DNA of 37,075 nt, from the NCBI GenBank assembly GCA_016342385.1, contig JAEINM010000002.1, forward strand, positions 1 to 37,075, in the 5' to 3' direction. Origin of the DNA: Spirochaetaceae bacterium. GTDB lineage: Bacteria; Spirochaetota; Spirochaetia; DSM-2461. This document shows, piece after piece, positions 24,924 through 34,082 of the stretch. The position numbers were made by a program, and so were the translations under genes. The notes under the pieces are model-generated. The model did no database searches, was not told the origin of the DNA, and was given only the letters and a program-made list of their open reading frames with translations. Each line of letters starts with the position of its first letter. Positions within the stretch are counted from its first letter, which is position 1.

Positions 24924-26660
24924 ATGAAAGCTGAACTGATTAATAAAAAATATAGAAGATATAAAGACGATATAGAAAATATTCTCAATGAGTTACTACC
25001 GGTTGTAAAAGATCTGGACTTACAGGAAATACAAAGTGATATTCAAAAACTCTATGAAAGCCTTGAAAGTCCCTTTATGTTTGTGGTGATCGGGGAAGTA
25101 AAGTCGGGAAAAAGTTCTTTTATAAACTCCCTGACCGGAGAAAATATCTGTGCCGTCGATGCTGATATCTGTACAGATAAAGTTCAGCAGATAGTCTATT
25201 CCAAAGAACCCTTCATCGATCATAAGGAAAAGTTTTTTGACATAAAGGGCATTAATGCCGAGATTTTAAAGGATATTTCTATAGTCGATACGCCAGGTAC
25301 TGATTCTGTCATATCAGACCATGAAAAAATCACCAGAAAATTTGCACCAAACAGCAATCTGATTTTTTTTGTTTTTCCTGCCATCAATCCCCATCACAGT
25401 TCATCATGGGAAATGCTGAATATAATGAAAGATCTCTGGAGCAGGAATATTGTTTTTATCGCTACCCAGGCGGACCGCTGTACAGATAAGGAGATCGAAG
25501 TTAATTGTCAAAAAATACGCCATTATGCTGCAGAACGGGGTATTCCCGATCCTGTTATATTTACCACATCATCCAAACGGGAGATTGAAGGTGAATTGGA
25601 AAATAGTGGATTTCAAGCTGTCAGAGATTTTATCACCGATACGACATCGGGCGGAAAACATATGATTATGAAACTCAATGATAGAGCAAAAATAGCTTCT
25701 ATTATATTTGAAAAACTGGATTCTGTTTTACAGAAGAGAAATGAAATCCTTACTATAGATAAAAGACTTAAGGAAAAGATTACAGATAAATATACAAGCG
25801 GTAAAGAAAACTCCATAAAGGAAATTGAAAAAATATTGAGCCGCATGACTTATGTATTCGAGCGTACTTCGGGAGATTTTCTGCATAAATTAAAAAGAGC
25901 CCTTTCTACAGGTAATATTCTAAAACAGGCTCTACCCATTGTGAGGTTTAAAAACAGCAAATCAAAAATTGATAGGAATTTTCTTGAATCTCTTATAAAA
26001 GATATGAATACAAGCCTTGAGAAGGATCTGTCTATTGAAGCTTCGGACAATGCCGCCTATTTTATCGACGGTATAAAATACCGATTCAGTGAAATTATCA
26101 GGGAAGTTGATAAGGCCAGAGACCACTATACGGAAAAAGAGGGCTTACAGGCTCTTGATCGTTTCAGCAGTAAAAGGGAAGAAATCTTAACTGAATTATT
26201 AAATGGCCTGACAGAAATGTCTGAGGATGCCTCATTAATTCCTGCCCTGGAAAAACACAACCCGGCCATTGGAGATACTGTGCTGAAAGGTGGAGCTATC
26301 GCCGCGGCAGGAGCTCTCCTGGCTATAATTGCACAAGGTGCTGTATTTGATGCTACTGGAGGGATTCTGTCAGCCTTGGGGATTCTGGGAGCCGGGGGAA
26401 TTATTCTGTTTAAGCGCAATCGACTGATAAAAGAATTTAAAAAAAATATCCAGGTATCAAATGATAAATTCCACAAAGAGCTTAAAACTCGTTTTGAGCG
26501 AAGGCTCGGGCTGATATTCGGAGACATTAAGAGACTATTTGAAAATCTCGACAATCACATTTCAATTGAATCTGGAAAGCTGGAAATCGCTGAAAGTACG
26601 TTTATTGAACAGCAGAAGATGTTGTTCAAAATTACAGAAGAGATAAAAAAAATACACTGA
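24924..26660 (+). CDS. Dynamin-family GTPase
   Basis: Bacterial dynamin-like protein, 578 residues, probably acting on membranes. The N-terminal helix is followed by a GTPase domain: P-loop GEVKSGKSS (57-65), switch I Thr near 84 in CTDKVQQ, G3 DTPG (122-125), and G4 as TQAD (181-184) in place of the usual T/N-K-x-D. After a long helical stalk (residues ~230-440, with coiled-coil-like charge) comes a hydrophobic double segment from about residue 452 (GGAIAAAGALLAIIAQGAVF, then GGILSALGILGAGGIILF), the likely membrane-insertion paddle, ending in basic KRNRLIKEF. A final helix returns to the stalk. Only one copy is present, whereas many bacteria encode dynamins in pairs. It may serve in membrane repair, remodelling or phage defence, which is inference. 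Its stop abuts the convergent GH42 stop. Confidence 0.88.
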   Translation: MKAELINKKYRRYKDDIENILNELLPVVKDLDLQEIQSDIQKLYESLESPFMFVVIGEVKSGKSSFINSLTGENICAVDADICTDKVQQIVYSKEPFIDHKEKFFDIKGINAEILKDISIVDTPGTDSVISDHEKITRKFAPNSNLIFFVFPAINPHHSSSWEMLNIMKDLWSRNIVFIATQADRCTDKEIEVNCQKIRHYAAERGIPDPVIFTTSSKREIEGELENSGFQAVRDFITDTTSGGKHMIMKLNDRAKIASIIFEKLDSVLQKRNEILTIDKRLKEKITDKYTSGKENSIKEIEKILSRMTYVFERTSGDFLHKLKRALSTGNILKQALPIVRFKNSKSKIDRNFLESLIKDMNTSLEKDLSIEASDNAAYFIDGIKYRFSEIIREVDKARDHYTEKEGLQALDRFSSKREEILTELLNGLTEMSEDASLIPALEKHNPAIGDTVLKGGAIAAAGALLAIIAQGAVFDATGGILSALGILGAGGIILFKRNRLIKEFKKNIQVSNDKFHKELKTRFERRLGLIFGDIKRLFENLDNHISIESGKLEIAESTFIEQQKMLFKITEEIKKIH

Positions 26661-28685
26661 TCAGGAACTTATTTCCAGGATTCTGATATTTCCAGATTCT
26701 ATGATTAACCGGTCATGAATTTTCTGGCCTGTAAGAAGATCTATATAAGAATTCTGCATTATATCAATTGATGCATTTTTTATAGAAAAATTCAGAATAA
26801 AGGCATATTTTTTTCCATTTTGCTCTCTTATATTCAATTCAACACCTTCGGGAAGAGAAAATAAAGAATTGATGTTCTGTCTTAAACATATTTTACTCAA
26901 AAAAGCTTTTTTAAAATCAGGTTCTGTTTCAGTTCCTATATACCATGCTTTACCCTTTCCGAAATAATTATAGGTAATGGCAGGATATCCCTTTCCCAAA
27001 GCGTCACTGAATACGGCAAATATTTCAGCATCAACTATATGGATAATATCATACCAGAGCCTGGCTTTACTTGTTTCGGGAATGGTATCATCTATATCTG
27101 TAAGTGCAATTGTTGTTTTCATATCCGGAGTTAAAGGACAGAACTCCTCAATTGTTATTCCCAGTAATTCTTTTAAAGGACCGGGATATCCTCCGGGGAA
27201 AACACCATCCCATTCATCGACAATAGAACTGGAGAAAGTCGTTATATATTCACCGCCATCAGCAGTAAATCTTTTTATCTTTTCTGCATACCCCTCCTTC
27301 GTCATATATAAAAGAGGTGCTAGTAATATTTTATAGCCTTTCAGATTACTGTCTGTTCCGACTATATCCACAGGAATATTCATCTCATACAACGGTTTAT
27401 ACCAGTTTAAAATCTGGTCTCTATAAGTGACAGATTTACTCTGCCTGTCTTCATACTCAAATGCCCACATGTTTTCATAGTCAAATACGATGGCTATATC
27501 AGCTTTTCTTGTACTACCGGTAATACAATTGAGTTTTTTTAGTTCATGACCCAATTGTCTCACTTCTCTGAAAATTCTGGAATTACCGTCACCACTATGA
27601 GTTATGCAGGCGCTGTGAAATTTCTCAGCTCCCCGCAATGACTGACGCCATTGAAAAAACATGACTCCATCGGCACCGCGACCTACTGCCTGATAGGAAT
27701 ATAGCCTCATTAAACCGGGATGTTTATTGACGTTGATATCTCTCCAGTTAACCTGCGCAGGAGCCTGTTCCATAAGAATAAAAGGTCTACCGTTACCAAA
27801 GCCTCTCATTAAATCATGATCAAAAGCATTTAATGCCGGATTATAAGATGGCGCCGGATCGGGATAAGAGTCCCAGGATATAATATCGATCTCTTTTGCC
27901 CATTTGAAATAATCCAGCTTATCTATCCCCATTAAAAAATTCGTGGTGATTTTTAATTCTGGAGTTATTTGTCTTAATATTTCATATTCCATGGAGTAAC
28001 AATCAAGCAGGCTGTCGGACATAAATCTTTTATAATCCAGAACATGGGAGGGATTTTTCTTTCCCATTGTTGCCCGGGGAGGATATATTTCATCCCACTT
28101 GTAATAATACTGGCTCCAGAAACGGGTTCCCCATTTTTCATTGACTATACCAACGGATTTATAGCGTTTCTGCAGCCATTTTCTAAATGAAACTGCACAA
28201 TTATCACAGTAGCATTCTGCAGTGTGGCATCCATATTCATTGTTGATATGCCACATGGCAAGCGCCGGATGATTCTTATAACGTGCAGCTAGTGTTCGCA
28301 CTAAATGAGATGCCGCATTGCGCCATGACCTACTATTGGGACAGTAAGTCTGTCTGGAACCGTGAGTCATCTTCACTCCATCGGCACTGACTGGCATAAC
28401 ATCGTCATAAGCTATTGATAGCCAGGGAGGCTGGGAAGCTGTGGCTGTTGCCAGATCGACATAGATACCATTACTATGAAGCAGATCCATTATTTTATCG
28501 AGAAAAGTAAAATCAAAAGTATTCTCATCAGGCTGCAGTAGAGCCCAGCTGAAAATTGCCAGGGAGACAAAATTCACACCGGCCTCTTTCATCAGTTCCA
28601 TATCCTGAACCCAGACATCTTCAGTCCACTGTTCAGGATTGTAGTCTCCACCATAGCAGATTGAGTGTATATTTTTATTTATCAT
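26661..28685 (-). CDS. Beta-galactosidase, glycoside hydrolase family 42
   Basis: Cytoplasmic retaining beta-galactosidase, 674 residues, with no signal peptide. The N-terminal GGDYNPEQW is the family hallmark. The acid/base is Glu150 in MWHINNEYG and the nucleophile is Glu306 in FILMEQAPAQVNW. The four zinc cysteines of the Thermus A4 enzyme are conserved: Cys115, Cys158, Cys160 and Cys163. The TIM barrel is followed by the trimerisation domain (from about residue 395) and a small C-terminal beta domain. It ends the operon SBP-permease-permease-GH42, with a 19-base gap from the permease gene. It would hydrolyse imported galactosides, perhaps plant galactan or galacto-oligosaccharides rather than lactose, as many GH42 enzymes do. 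Confidence 0.96.
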   Translation of the reverse strand: MINKNIHSICYGGDYNPEQWTEDVWVQDMELMKEAGVNFVSLAIFSWALLQPDENTFDFTFLDKIMDLLHSNGIYVDLATATASQPPWLSIAYDDVMPVSADGVKMTHGSRQTYCPNSRSWRNAASHLVRTLAARYKNHPALAMWHINNEYGCHTAECYCDNCAVSFRKWLQKRYKSVGIVNEKWGTRFWSQYYYKWDEIYPPRATMGKKNPSHVLDYKRFMSDSLLDCYSMEYEILRQITPELKITTNFLMGIDKLDYFKWAKEIDIISWDSYPDPAPSYNPALNAFDHDLMRGFGNGRPFILMEQAPAQVNWRDINVNKHPGLMRLYSYQAVGRGADGVMFFQWRQSLRGAEKFHSACITHSGDGNSRIFREVRQLGHELKKLNCITGSTRKADIAIVFDYENMWAFEYEDRQSKSVTYRDQILNWYKPLYEMNIPVDIVGTDSNLKGYKILLAPLLYMTKEGYAEKIKRFTADGGEYITTFSSSIVDEWDGVFPGGYPGPLKELLGITIEEFCPLTPDMKTTIALTDIDDTIPETSKARLWYDIIHIVDAEIFAVFSDALGKGYPAITYNYFGKGKAWYIGTETEPDFKKAFLSKICLRQNINSLFSLPEGVELNIREQNGKKYAFILNFSIKNASIDIMQNSYIDLLTGQKIHDRLIIESGNIRILEISS

Positions 28686-28704
28686 ACTCTACCGTAATAG
28701 TTCG

Positions 28705-29922
28705 TTAACCTTTAACTCCACTTGACATTATACTTTTCAGGTAATATTTCTGCATGGCAATAAAGACAAGAACAGGTGGTAGTATAGTCACTGCTGCTCC
28801 TGAGAGTATAAGATTCAACTTATCGGAAGAGCGTCCCTGCAATTGACTTAGAGCCAATGTCAAAACGGAATTTTCACTACCAATCTTGATAATAATCAGA
28901 GGCCACAGAAATGAATTCCATGCATACAAGAAGGAAAAAGTCGCCAGAGTAGCTATACCGGGCATAATGGCCGGGATAAAAATCTTCCTCAGCATTAGCC
29001 ATCGTGAAGCACCGTCAATATGAGCCGCCTCTTCAATTTCCAGTGGAATAGTCATAAAAAACTGGCGCATGAGAAATGTCCCGTATACAGAAAAGATCCA
29101 GGGTATTACTAAAGCTGTTGCTGTATTCACCCATGAAAGAGCCTGCATAACCTGATATAACGGTATAATCAGTACAACGAAAGGGATCATATAAGTTCCC
29201 AGATACAAGAGAAATAATTTATCTCTTCCGGGGAATTTGAGACGGGCAAAAGCATATCCACCCATTATACTGGTAATAAGCTGACCACAGACGACCAGGA
29301 TTGTGACTAATGTTGTATTGGTAAGACTTTTATAAAGTCCCTGAAGTTCAAAGACGTCTCTGTAGTTTTCCGGATGTGCTGAAAGTTTTTCAACTGGTTC
29401 AGATAATCTGAGATTTGCATAAATGACTTCGGTCTGATTTTCAGGATTGACAAATTTTCCCACAGCTGTCTGTGAAATTTGTATCATTGGAATAATTTGT
29501 CCATTGACATCGACATTCCAAAGACCAACGTCTTCCCCCTGATAAGTGATTTTTTCCTGATCATCAAAATATCCACCTTTGGGAGTGACTTCTTTTGAGA
29601 ATCTTTCATAAGTTATGTCCGGTGAATCGGGATCTGCATAGACTCCAATTCTGATATTTTTTTCAATCAGAGCAAATTCTTTTTTCTCCGTCTCCCCTTC
29701 TGCGGTCAGGTAGAATATGGGAAGTTCACCTGTAAATCCCTCGATGGTCTCCATTTTCTGGTCTCTCGGGAGGAGCTTTGGGGGAGATCTGAATGTATCA
29801 GTAGGTGTCTTGAGGGATGTTGTCAGCATATAAGTAAAGGGAAATAACATAAAATAGGCAATTACTATTAATACTATATATATTATCGAATTTCTGATTT
29901 TTTCTTTAGTTTTAGTCTTCAC
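28705..29922 (-). CDS. Carbohydrate ABC transporter permease (MalG type) with large extracytoplasmic insertion
   Basis: Second inner-membrane permease of the sugar importer. GTG at 29922 is chosen because AAGGAG lies six bases upstream. A TTG at 29928 is too close to that site. Six membrane helices are present. The coupling EAA loop EEAAHIDGASRWLMLRKIFIPAIMPG contacts the ATPase. MalG proteins are usually 275-300 residues but this one has 405. The extra ~140 residues lie between helix 1 and helix 2 (after FRSPPKLLPRDQ up to YRDVFELQGLYKSL), a hydrophilic, acidic extracytoplasmic domain (GVYADPDSPD, NVDVNGQIIPMIQIS). It follows the MalF-type gene by 12 bases. Confidence 0.93.
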   Translation of the reverse strand: MKTKTKEKIRNSIIYIVLIVIAYFMLFPFTYMLTTSLKTPTDTFRSPPKLLPRDQKMETIEGFTGELPIFYLTAEGETEKKEFALIEKNIRIGVYADPDSPDITYERFSKEVTPKGGYFDDQEKITYQGEDVGLWNVDVNGQIIPMIQISQTAVGKFVNPENQTEVIYANLRLSEPVEKLSAHPENYRDVFELQGLYKSLTNTTLVTILVVCGQLITSIMGGYAFARLKFPGRDKLFLLYLGTYMIPFVVLIIPLYQVMQALSWVNTATALVIPWIFSVYGTFLMRQFFMTIPLEIEEAAHIDGASRWLMLRKIFIPAIMPGIATLATFSFLYAWNSFLWPLIIIKIGSENSVLTLALSQLQGRSSDKLNLILSGAAVTILPPVLVFIAMQKYYLKSIMSSGVKG

Positions 29923-29934
29923 TATCAACTCCTT

Positions 29935-31596
29935 TTAATAAATATCATCTGCTGACTTCTGTCGTCTGTACTGGAAAAATGTAACAATAAAAATCAGAAG
30001 AAATAAAACCCAGGCTGTTGCTGAAGCATAACCCTGTCTAAAGTTTTCAAAACCGCTCTGGTAAAGATAAAAAACAACAGTTAGAGTGGCATTATTAATG
30101 TATTCCGGATTACTAGTTGCTATATAGACCTGTTCAAAAAGCTGAAGGGCCTGTATAGAAGTAGTAGCAACGACAAAAAAGGTTGTCGGTGCCAGCATGG
30201 GTATAGTAATTTTAAAAAATTTCCTTACCGGTCCAGCTCCGTCAATAGTACTGGCTTCATAGAGACTTTTGGGAATATTCTGCAAACCGGCTAGAAATAG
30301 TACTGTATTAAATCCAACCGTCTGCCAGACCGCCATAATGGCAATGGCGAAAAGCGCGATATTGGGATTACTTAACCAATTGATATTTTCCCAGACAATA
30401 TCATGAATTAAAAATATATTCAAAAAATCTACAACCTGGGAAAGTCCGTAATTGATAAAACCGACTATTCCGTTATATAACCATTTCCAGATAAGAGCCA
30501 CTCCTACTATGGCGGCAATTGAAGGAATAAAAAACAAAACTCTGAAAAGTTTCATCCCCGGAATATCACTATTGAGAATATTGGACAGGATTAGGGCAAA
30601 AGCAACACTCAGCGGCACAGACATAAGAGCAAATCTTATCGTATTTCCGAGAGCTATCCAGAATAGGTTATCTTTTGCTCCGATAACAAACCATTTTCCA
30701 AATAGTGAAAATCTACTCAATTCAGAAAAAATAGCGGCATCCATGACCTGATTCAGGGGCTGGCTCTGGGAAGAAAGACTCGCTGCAGAAAGGGTGAATA
30801 TATTAAGGTAATTACCTAATCCAATAAATTGAGGAGGATCAGGGCTCAAAACATCCCAATGGAAAAAACTCATAAAAAAAGAAAGCAAAAGTGGTCCTGC
30901 AAAGAATATGAGAAATCCCAGTAGATTCGGAGTCAGAAAAAGATAACCGGCAATCGCTTCTGAATGCCTTCCCGATGTTACATAGTATTTCTGAAAAGGA
31001 CTGGAGTTTAATACAATTGAGATTATTCCCAATAAGATAGTTCCGAGAAATAACCCTATGGTAATGGAATTGTTCAAGTTCAGTAAAATACGGAAAAAAA
31101 TCTGAAGGAGCTCTATCTGAACTATGAATAGGATAGCAATAGCACCTATGACAGAATTGGAGACTATATTATATATCCTGTTTTCTGAATTTCTAAAAAA
31201 AGCCGATTTGATCCACCCTTTAATAATGAAAGATATAATAAGAATAATCAGAGTAAAAAATCCTTGTGGAAATGTTTTGGCCAGATCATTGATGATCAGG
31301 AAAAATCCCAGACGCTGTATTGTTCCGATAGCACAGATCAGAAATACTATGTAATTGACTGCTAGAGCCCAGAATCTGGAATTCTTTTTATTTCCAAGCA
31401 TCTTAATACCGGCAATAGATGACACTATAGCGACACCTGATAAAACCAGCAGGGCAATTATTTTAACCATTTGACTCAAAGAGGGATTCATTACCACTGC
31501 CATAGCGATGACAACGGAAGTAAAGGTTAAAATGAAATTCCAGAAGGATATAATTGAAACTAACGCGCGTATATTTTTATTAATAAATGAGTTCAT
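29935..31596 (-). CDS. Carbohydrate ABC transporter permease (MalF type) with extra N-terminal membrane helices
   Basis: First permease of the sugar importer. ATG at 31596 has AGGAG five bases upstream. The conserved core begins near residue 213 (AIAGYLFLTPNLLGFLIFF) and carries the EAA loop SLYEASTIDGAGPVRKFF near residues 455-472. Before the core lie about 200 residues with six hydrophobic segments (around residues 16-36, 43-66, 78-100, 112-130, 143-170 and 177-197) and no known motif. The total is 553 residues against ~290-310 for ordinary MalF-like proteins of this group. No ATPase gene occurs in the operon, so a shared MsmK-type ATPase is likely. Confidence 0.92.
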   Translation of the reverse strand: MNSFINKNIRALVSIISFWNFILTFTSVVIAMAVVMNPSLSQMVKIIALLVLSGVAIVSSIAGIKMLGNKKNSRFWALAVNYIVFLICAIGTIQRLGFFLIINDLAKTFPQGFFTLIILIISFIIKGWIKSAFFRNSENRIYNIVSNSVIGAIAILFIVQIELLQIFFRILLNLNNSITIGLFLGTILLGIISIVLNSSPFQKYYVTSGRHSEAIAGYLFLTPNLLGFLIFFAGPLLLSFFMSFFHWDVLSPDPPQFIGLGNYLNIFTLSAASLSSQSQPLNQVMDAAIFSELSRFSLFGKWFVIGAKDNLFWIALGNTIRFALMSVPLSVAFALILSNILNSDIPGMKLFRVLFFIPSIAAIVGVALIWKWLYNGIVGFINYGLSQVVDFLNIFLIHDIVWENINWLSNPNIALFAIAIMAVWQTVGFNTVLFLAGLQNIPKSLYEASTIDGAGPVRKFFKITIPMLAPTTFFVVATTSIQALQLFEQVYIATSNPEYINNATLTVVFYLYQSGFENFRQGYASATAWVLFLLIFIVTFFQYRRQKSADDIY

Positions 31597-31707
31597 ATTT
31601 TCTCCTGTTAAAAATTATATTTAAGTTGTCCAGGATGACAAGCTACAAGAAATATAATTTGTTATAGCTTCTCAACCTGGCCCTTAATCAAATCATCAAG
31701 GGCAGAT

Positions 31708-31739
31708 AAAAAAGGGTCAGGAATTTTCCTGACCCTTTT
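31708..31739 (-). terminator. Intrinsic terminator between binding-protein and permease genes
   Basis: AAAAGGGTCAGGAA (31710-31723) pairs with TTCCTGACCCTTTT (31726-31739). On the minus strand the hairpin ends in a T run. It lies 14 bases after the binding-protein stop and 112 bases before the permease start. This is the usual partial terminator that keeps binding protein more abundant than permeases. A second weaker hairpin (GCCCTT/AAGGGC, 31680-31703) follows. Confidence 0.85.
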
Positions 31740-31752
31740 CTGATATTAGATC

Positions 31753-33057
31753 TTATTCGAAAGTTTTATCCAGTTCGTCCTGAATGCTGCCCGCGAAATC
31801 GTCAATCGACATTTCTCCCAGCAATACAGAAGCCATTTTTGCTCCGAGTATAGAATCGAACTCAGGCCAGCTGCCTTTCCATAGAGGGCCTTCAGCAACA
31901 GGGTTATCTGCAAGACCATTGAGGAATGCCTGGTTATTGGCCGGAGGTGTAAAGGTAAGGAATGCATCTAAGGCATCCTGACTCTTTCTACTTGGGATGT
32001 TAGCACCAAGTTCAGCTATCTGAGCCTGTACTTCAGCTGAAGTCAGTTTCTGAAGAAGTTTAAAAGCCGCTTCAGCATTAGGTGTATTTTTATTCACAAC
32101 ATAAGCACCCCAGAAAAGCCAGTTTCTAGCTGATCCTGAAGGACCTTTTGGAAGTTCAACAACATCCCAGTCAAAATCTACACCGCTTCTCATTCCAGGA
32201 GTTGCCCATCGGCCATTCTGAAACATACCGACTTTACCAGCACGGAATGGAGGTTCAGGATCTTCTCCCCAGGGTGTAGCATATCCGGCAGAATAGAATT
32301 TCTGCTGAAATTCCAGACCGGCCAATGATCCTTTAGTGTGCATCATAGAAGCTGTTCTGTCATCATTATAGAAACCGCCCCCGCCTGCATGAGACCAGAC
32401 TCCCGCAGGACCCCACCATGCGCTCTGACCATAACCATAAACATCATCTCCCAGAGCTGAAATCGCTGCCATTACCTGATAAAAAGCATCCCATGTCCAT
32501 TTCCCCTGTTCTGCCAGGACTCGTGGATCAGGAGCACCTGCTTCTGCAATCAGATCAAGATTGAGATATAAAGCGAAAGTAGATACATCTCTTGGAATTC
32601 CCCAGAGAGCTTCTCCGGCTTTTCCGGTTTTAGGATTATAAGTCATGTGATACATAGGACCGGGATAAAAATCACTGTCTTTATGATCAGTTTTATCAGC
32701 GACTTCTCTCATATCCAGTAAAAGATCTCTTTTTACAAAATCTGCAATATCTGTTCCGGGAATCCAGAATAGATCCGGTGCAGTTCCAGAGACAAGTTCT
32801 GTTTTCAGAACATCCTGATAACTGGACGTTTCGCTTCCACCGGGTTCATAAACAAGAGTAATTCCATCAAGTTCTGCACTTATCTGGTCACTGATAGATT
32901 GATACACAGCAATTTCTTCCTGATTATCCGGTCTGGTTCTCCAGTGTAAGACAATGTCTTCTCCAGTTGCTGCGGCTTCCTGCTGCCCCCCAGCAAATAA
33001 TGAAGCAGCACTTAAAACTAAAATCGTAATCATTAAAATAGAAAATACTTTTTTCAT
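31753..33057 (-). CDS. ABC transporter sugar-binding protein (solute-binding family 1)
   Basis: Periplasmic binding protein of the galactoside importer. ATG at 33057 follows AAGGAG. The signal peptide MKKVFSILMITILVLSAASL ends in FAGGQQEA with no Cys, so signal peptidase I would cut near FA/GG. This FAGGQ ending is common in spirochaete binding proteins and is a taxonomic clue. The mature protein has the two-lobe type-1 pattern: SYQDVLKTELVSGTAPDLFW near residue 80, ALWGIPRDVSTFALYLN, GKVGMFQNGRWATPG, and the C-terminal helices AEAAFKLLQKLTSAEVQ. 434 residues, typical. It is the first gene of the transport/GH42 operon and is separated from the rest by a partial terminator. Binding specificity is inferred only from GH42. 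Confidence 0.95.
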   Translation of the reverse strand: MKKVFSILMITILVLSAASLFAGGQQEAAATGEDIVLHWRTRPDNQEEIAVYQSISDQISAELDGITLVYEPGGSETSSYQDVLKTELVSGTAPDLFWIPGTDIADFVKRDLLLDMREVADKTDHKDSDFYPGPMYHMTYNPKTGKAGEALWGIPRDVSTFALYLNLDLIAEAGAPDPRVLAEQGKWTWDAFYQVMAAISALGDDVYGYGQSAWWGPAGVWSHAGGGGFYNDDRTASMMHTKGSLAGLEFQQKFYSAGYATPWGEDPEPPFRAGKVGMFQNGRWATPGMRSGVDFDWDVVELPKGPSGSARNWLFWGAYVVNKNTPNAEAAFKLLQKLTSAEVQAQIAELGANIPSRKSQDALDAFLTFTPPANNQAFLNGLADNPVAEGPLWKGSWPEFDSILGAKMASVLLGEMSIDDFAGSIQDELDKTFE

Positions 33058-33081
33058 AATTTCTCCTTTATTAGTTACTTC

Positions 33082-33144
33082 ATTCTTACTCTAAGTAAGT
33101 AATCCGTCAACAATAGGATTTTCAACTCTATATAAAAATATGAA
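33082..33144 (-). promoter_or_regulatory. Predicted activator-dependent promoter of the galactoside operon
   Basis: On the minus strand TTGACG (33110-33105) is followed after 17 bases by a poor -10, AAGAAT (33087-33082). The 17-base sequence CTATATAAAAATATGAA (33128-33144, plus strand) lies upstream of the -35, centred near -61, a usual AraC-type activator position. The same 17 bases recur exactly at 34232-34248 beyond the AraC gene. A small palindrome CTTACT-CTA-AGTAAG (33085-33099) overlaps the -10/spacer region. Confidence 0.5.
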
Positions 33145-33200
33145 TATAATAGATGAGATTTCCCTATATAACAGAAAAAAATAAAAAAGGAGTACTAACT

Positions 33201-34067
33201 TTAAGTGGCCGGGTGGAGATATTTCTGATGCAGGTGAAGTTCTCTGAATTTACCGGGACTGATGCCTTCTATTTTTCTAAATATACTACAGTAGTAACTT
33301 GAGCTTTCATAACCTGAACTCAAAGAGACTTCTTCAATTTTCATATTGGGATTTTTCAGCAGGAGATCTTTGCTTTTATTAATACGGACGTTATTCAAAT
33401 ATTCTATAGGTCTTTGCTTAATTATTTTTTTAAAAAGGATACAGAGATATTGGGGTGTAACAGATATGATTTCTGATAAATCTTCAATCGAAATAGTTTT
33501 TTCATAGTTTTTATCTATATATATGAAAACGGGATTGAGACGACTGTGAAGACTGGAGACGGTATCGCCCTCTCCGTCAATATGGGCATACTTTAAAAAA
33601 GATATGAGAAATTCATAAACAATAGCAGAGGCTTCAAGACCTTTCATGGGGCTGGAGGATCTGAGAAGGTCTAATGATTTGCGTATCTTACTGGTGAATA
33701 TCTCACTTTGAACGACAGAATATACACCTGATCTATCTATATGAATGTAATTTAAGAATTCTTCAATATGATAGCCATTAAATGTAAACCAGTTAACTAT
33801 CCAGGGAAAATCAATGGCATGATACTCATGAGGTACATCGGGGAATATTAGTATTCCCTGATTTTCTCCAACCAGCAGAGTCTCCCCATTTATATTAACT
33901 TCACCGGACCCTTTCACAACCTGAATCCATTGATAGTGGGGATACCCTTCAGGACGCTCATGGGGATCCAATTCCTGGTGAAAATCAAATCCCGCACCTA
34001 CCAGATAAAAGGGGAGCTTTTTTTCAGTCTCAGAAAGCATTGCAAAGATAAAATCACCTGTACTCAA
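33201..34067 (-). CDS. AraC family transcriptional regulator
   Basis: Likely sugar-responsive regulator of the adjacent operon. TTG at 34067 is preferred because GGGGAGG lies six bases upstream. A GTG at 34082 is in frame but is inside that site's upstream context with no site of its own. The N-terminal ~150 residues form a cupin-like sensor (DPHERPEGYPHYQWIQVVKG, VPHEYHAIDFPWIVNWFTF). The C-terminal ~100 residues carry two helix-turn-helix units (ISIEDLSEIISVTPQYLCIL and IEEVSLSSGYESSSYYCSIF), ending RKIEGISPGKFRELH, the AraC signature. 288 residues, standard. Same strand as and upstream of the binding-protein gene. It probably responds to a galactoside and may autoregulate through the inverted repeat at 34238-34268. 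Confidence 0.93.
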   Translation of the reverse strand: MSTGDFIFAMLSETEKKLPFYLVGAGFDFHQELDPHERPEGYPHYQWIQVVKGSGEVNINGETLLVGENQGILIFPDVPHEYHAIDFPWIVNWFTFNGYHIEEFLNYIHIDRSGVYSVVQSEIFTSKIRKSLDLLRSSSPMKGLEASAIVYEFLISFLKYAHIDGEGDTVSSLHSRLNPVFIYIDKNYEKTISIEDLSEIISVTPQYLCILFKKIIKQRPIEYLNNVRINKSKDLLLKNPNMKIEEVSLSSGYESSSYYCSIFRKIEGISPGKFRELHLHQKYLHPAT

Positions 34068-34082
34068 AAGAGACCTCCCCAC

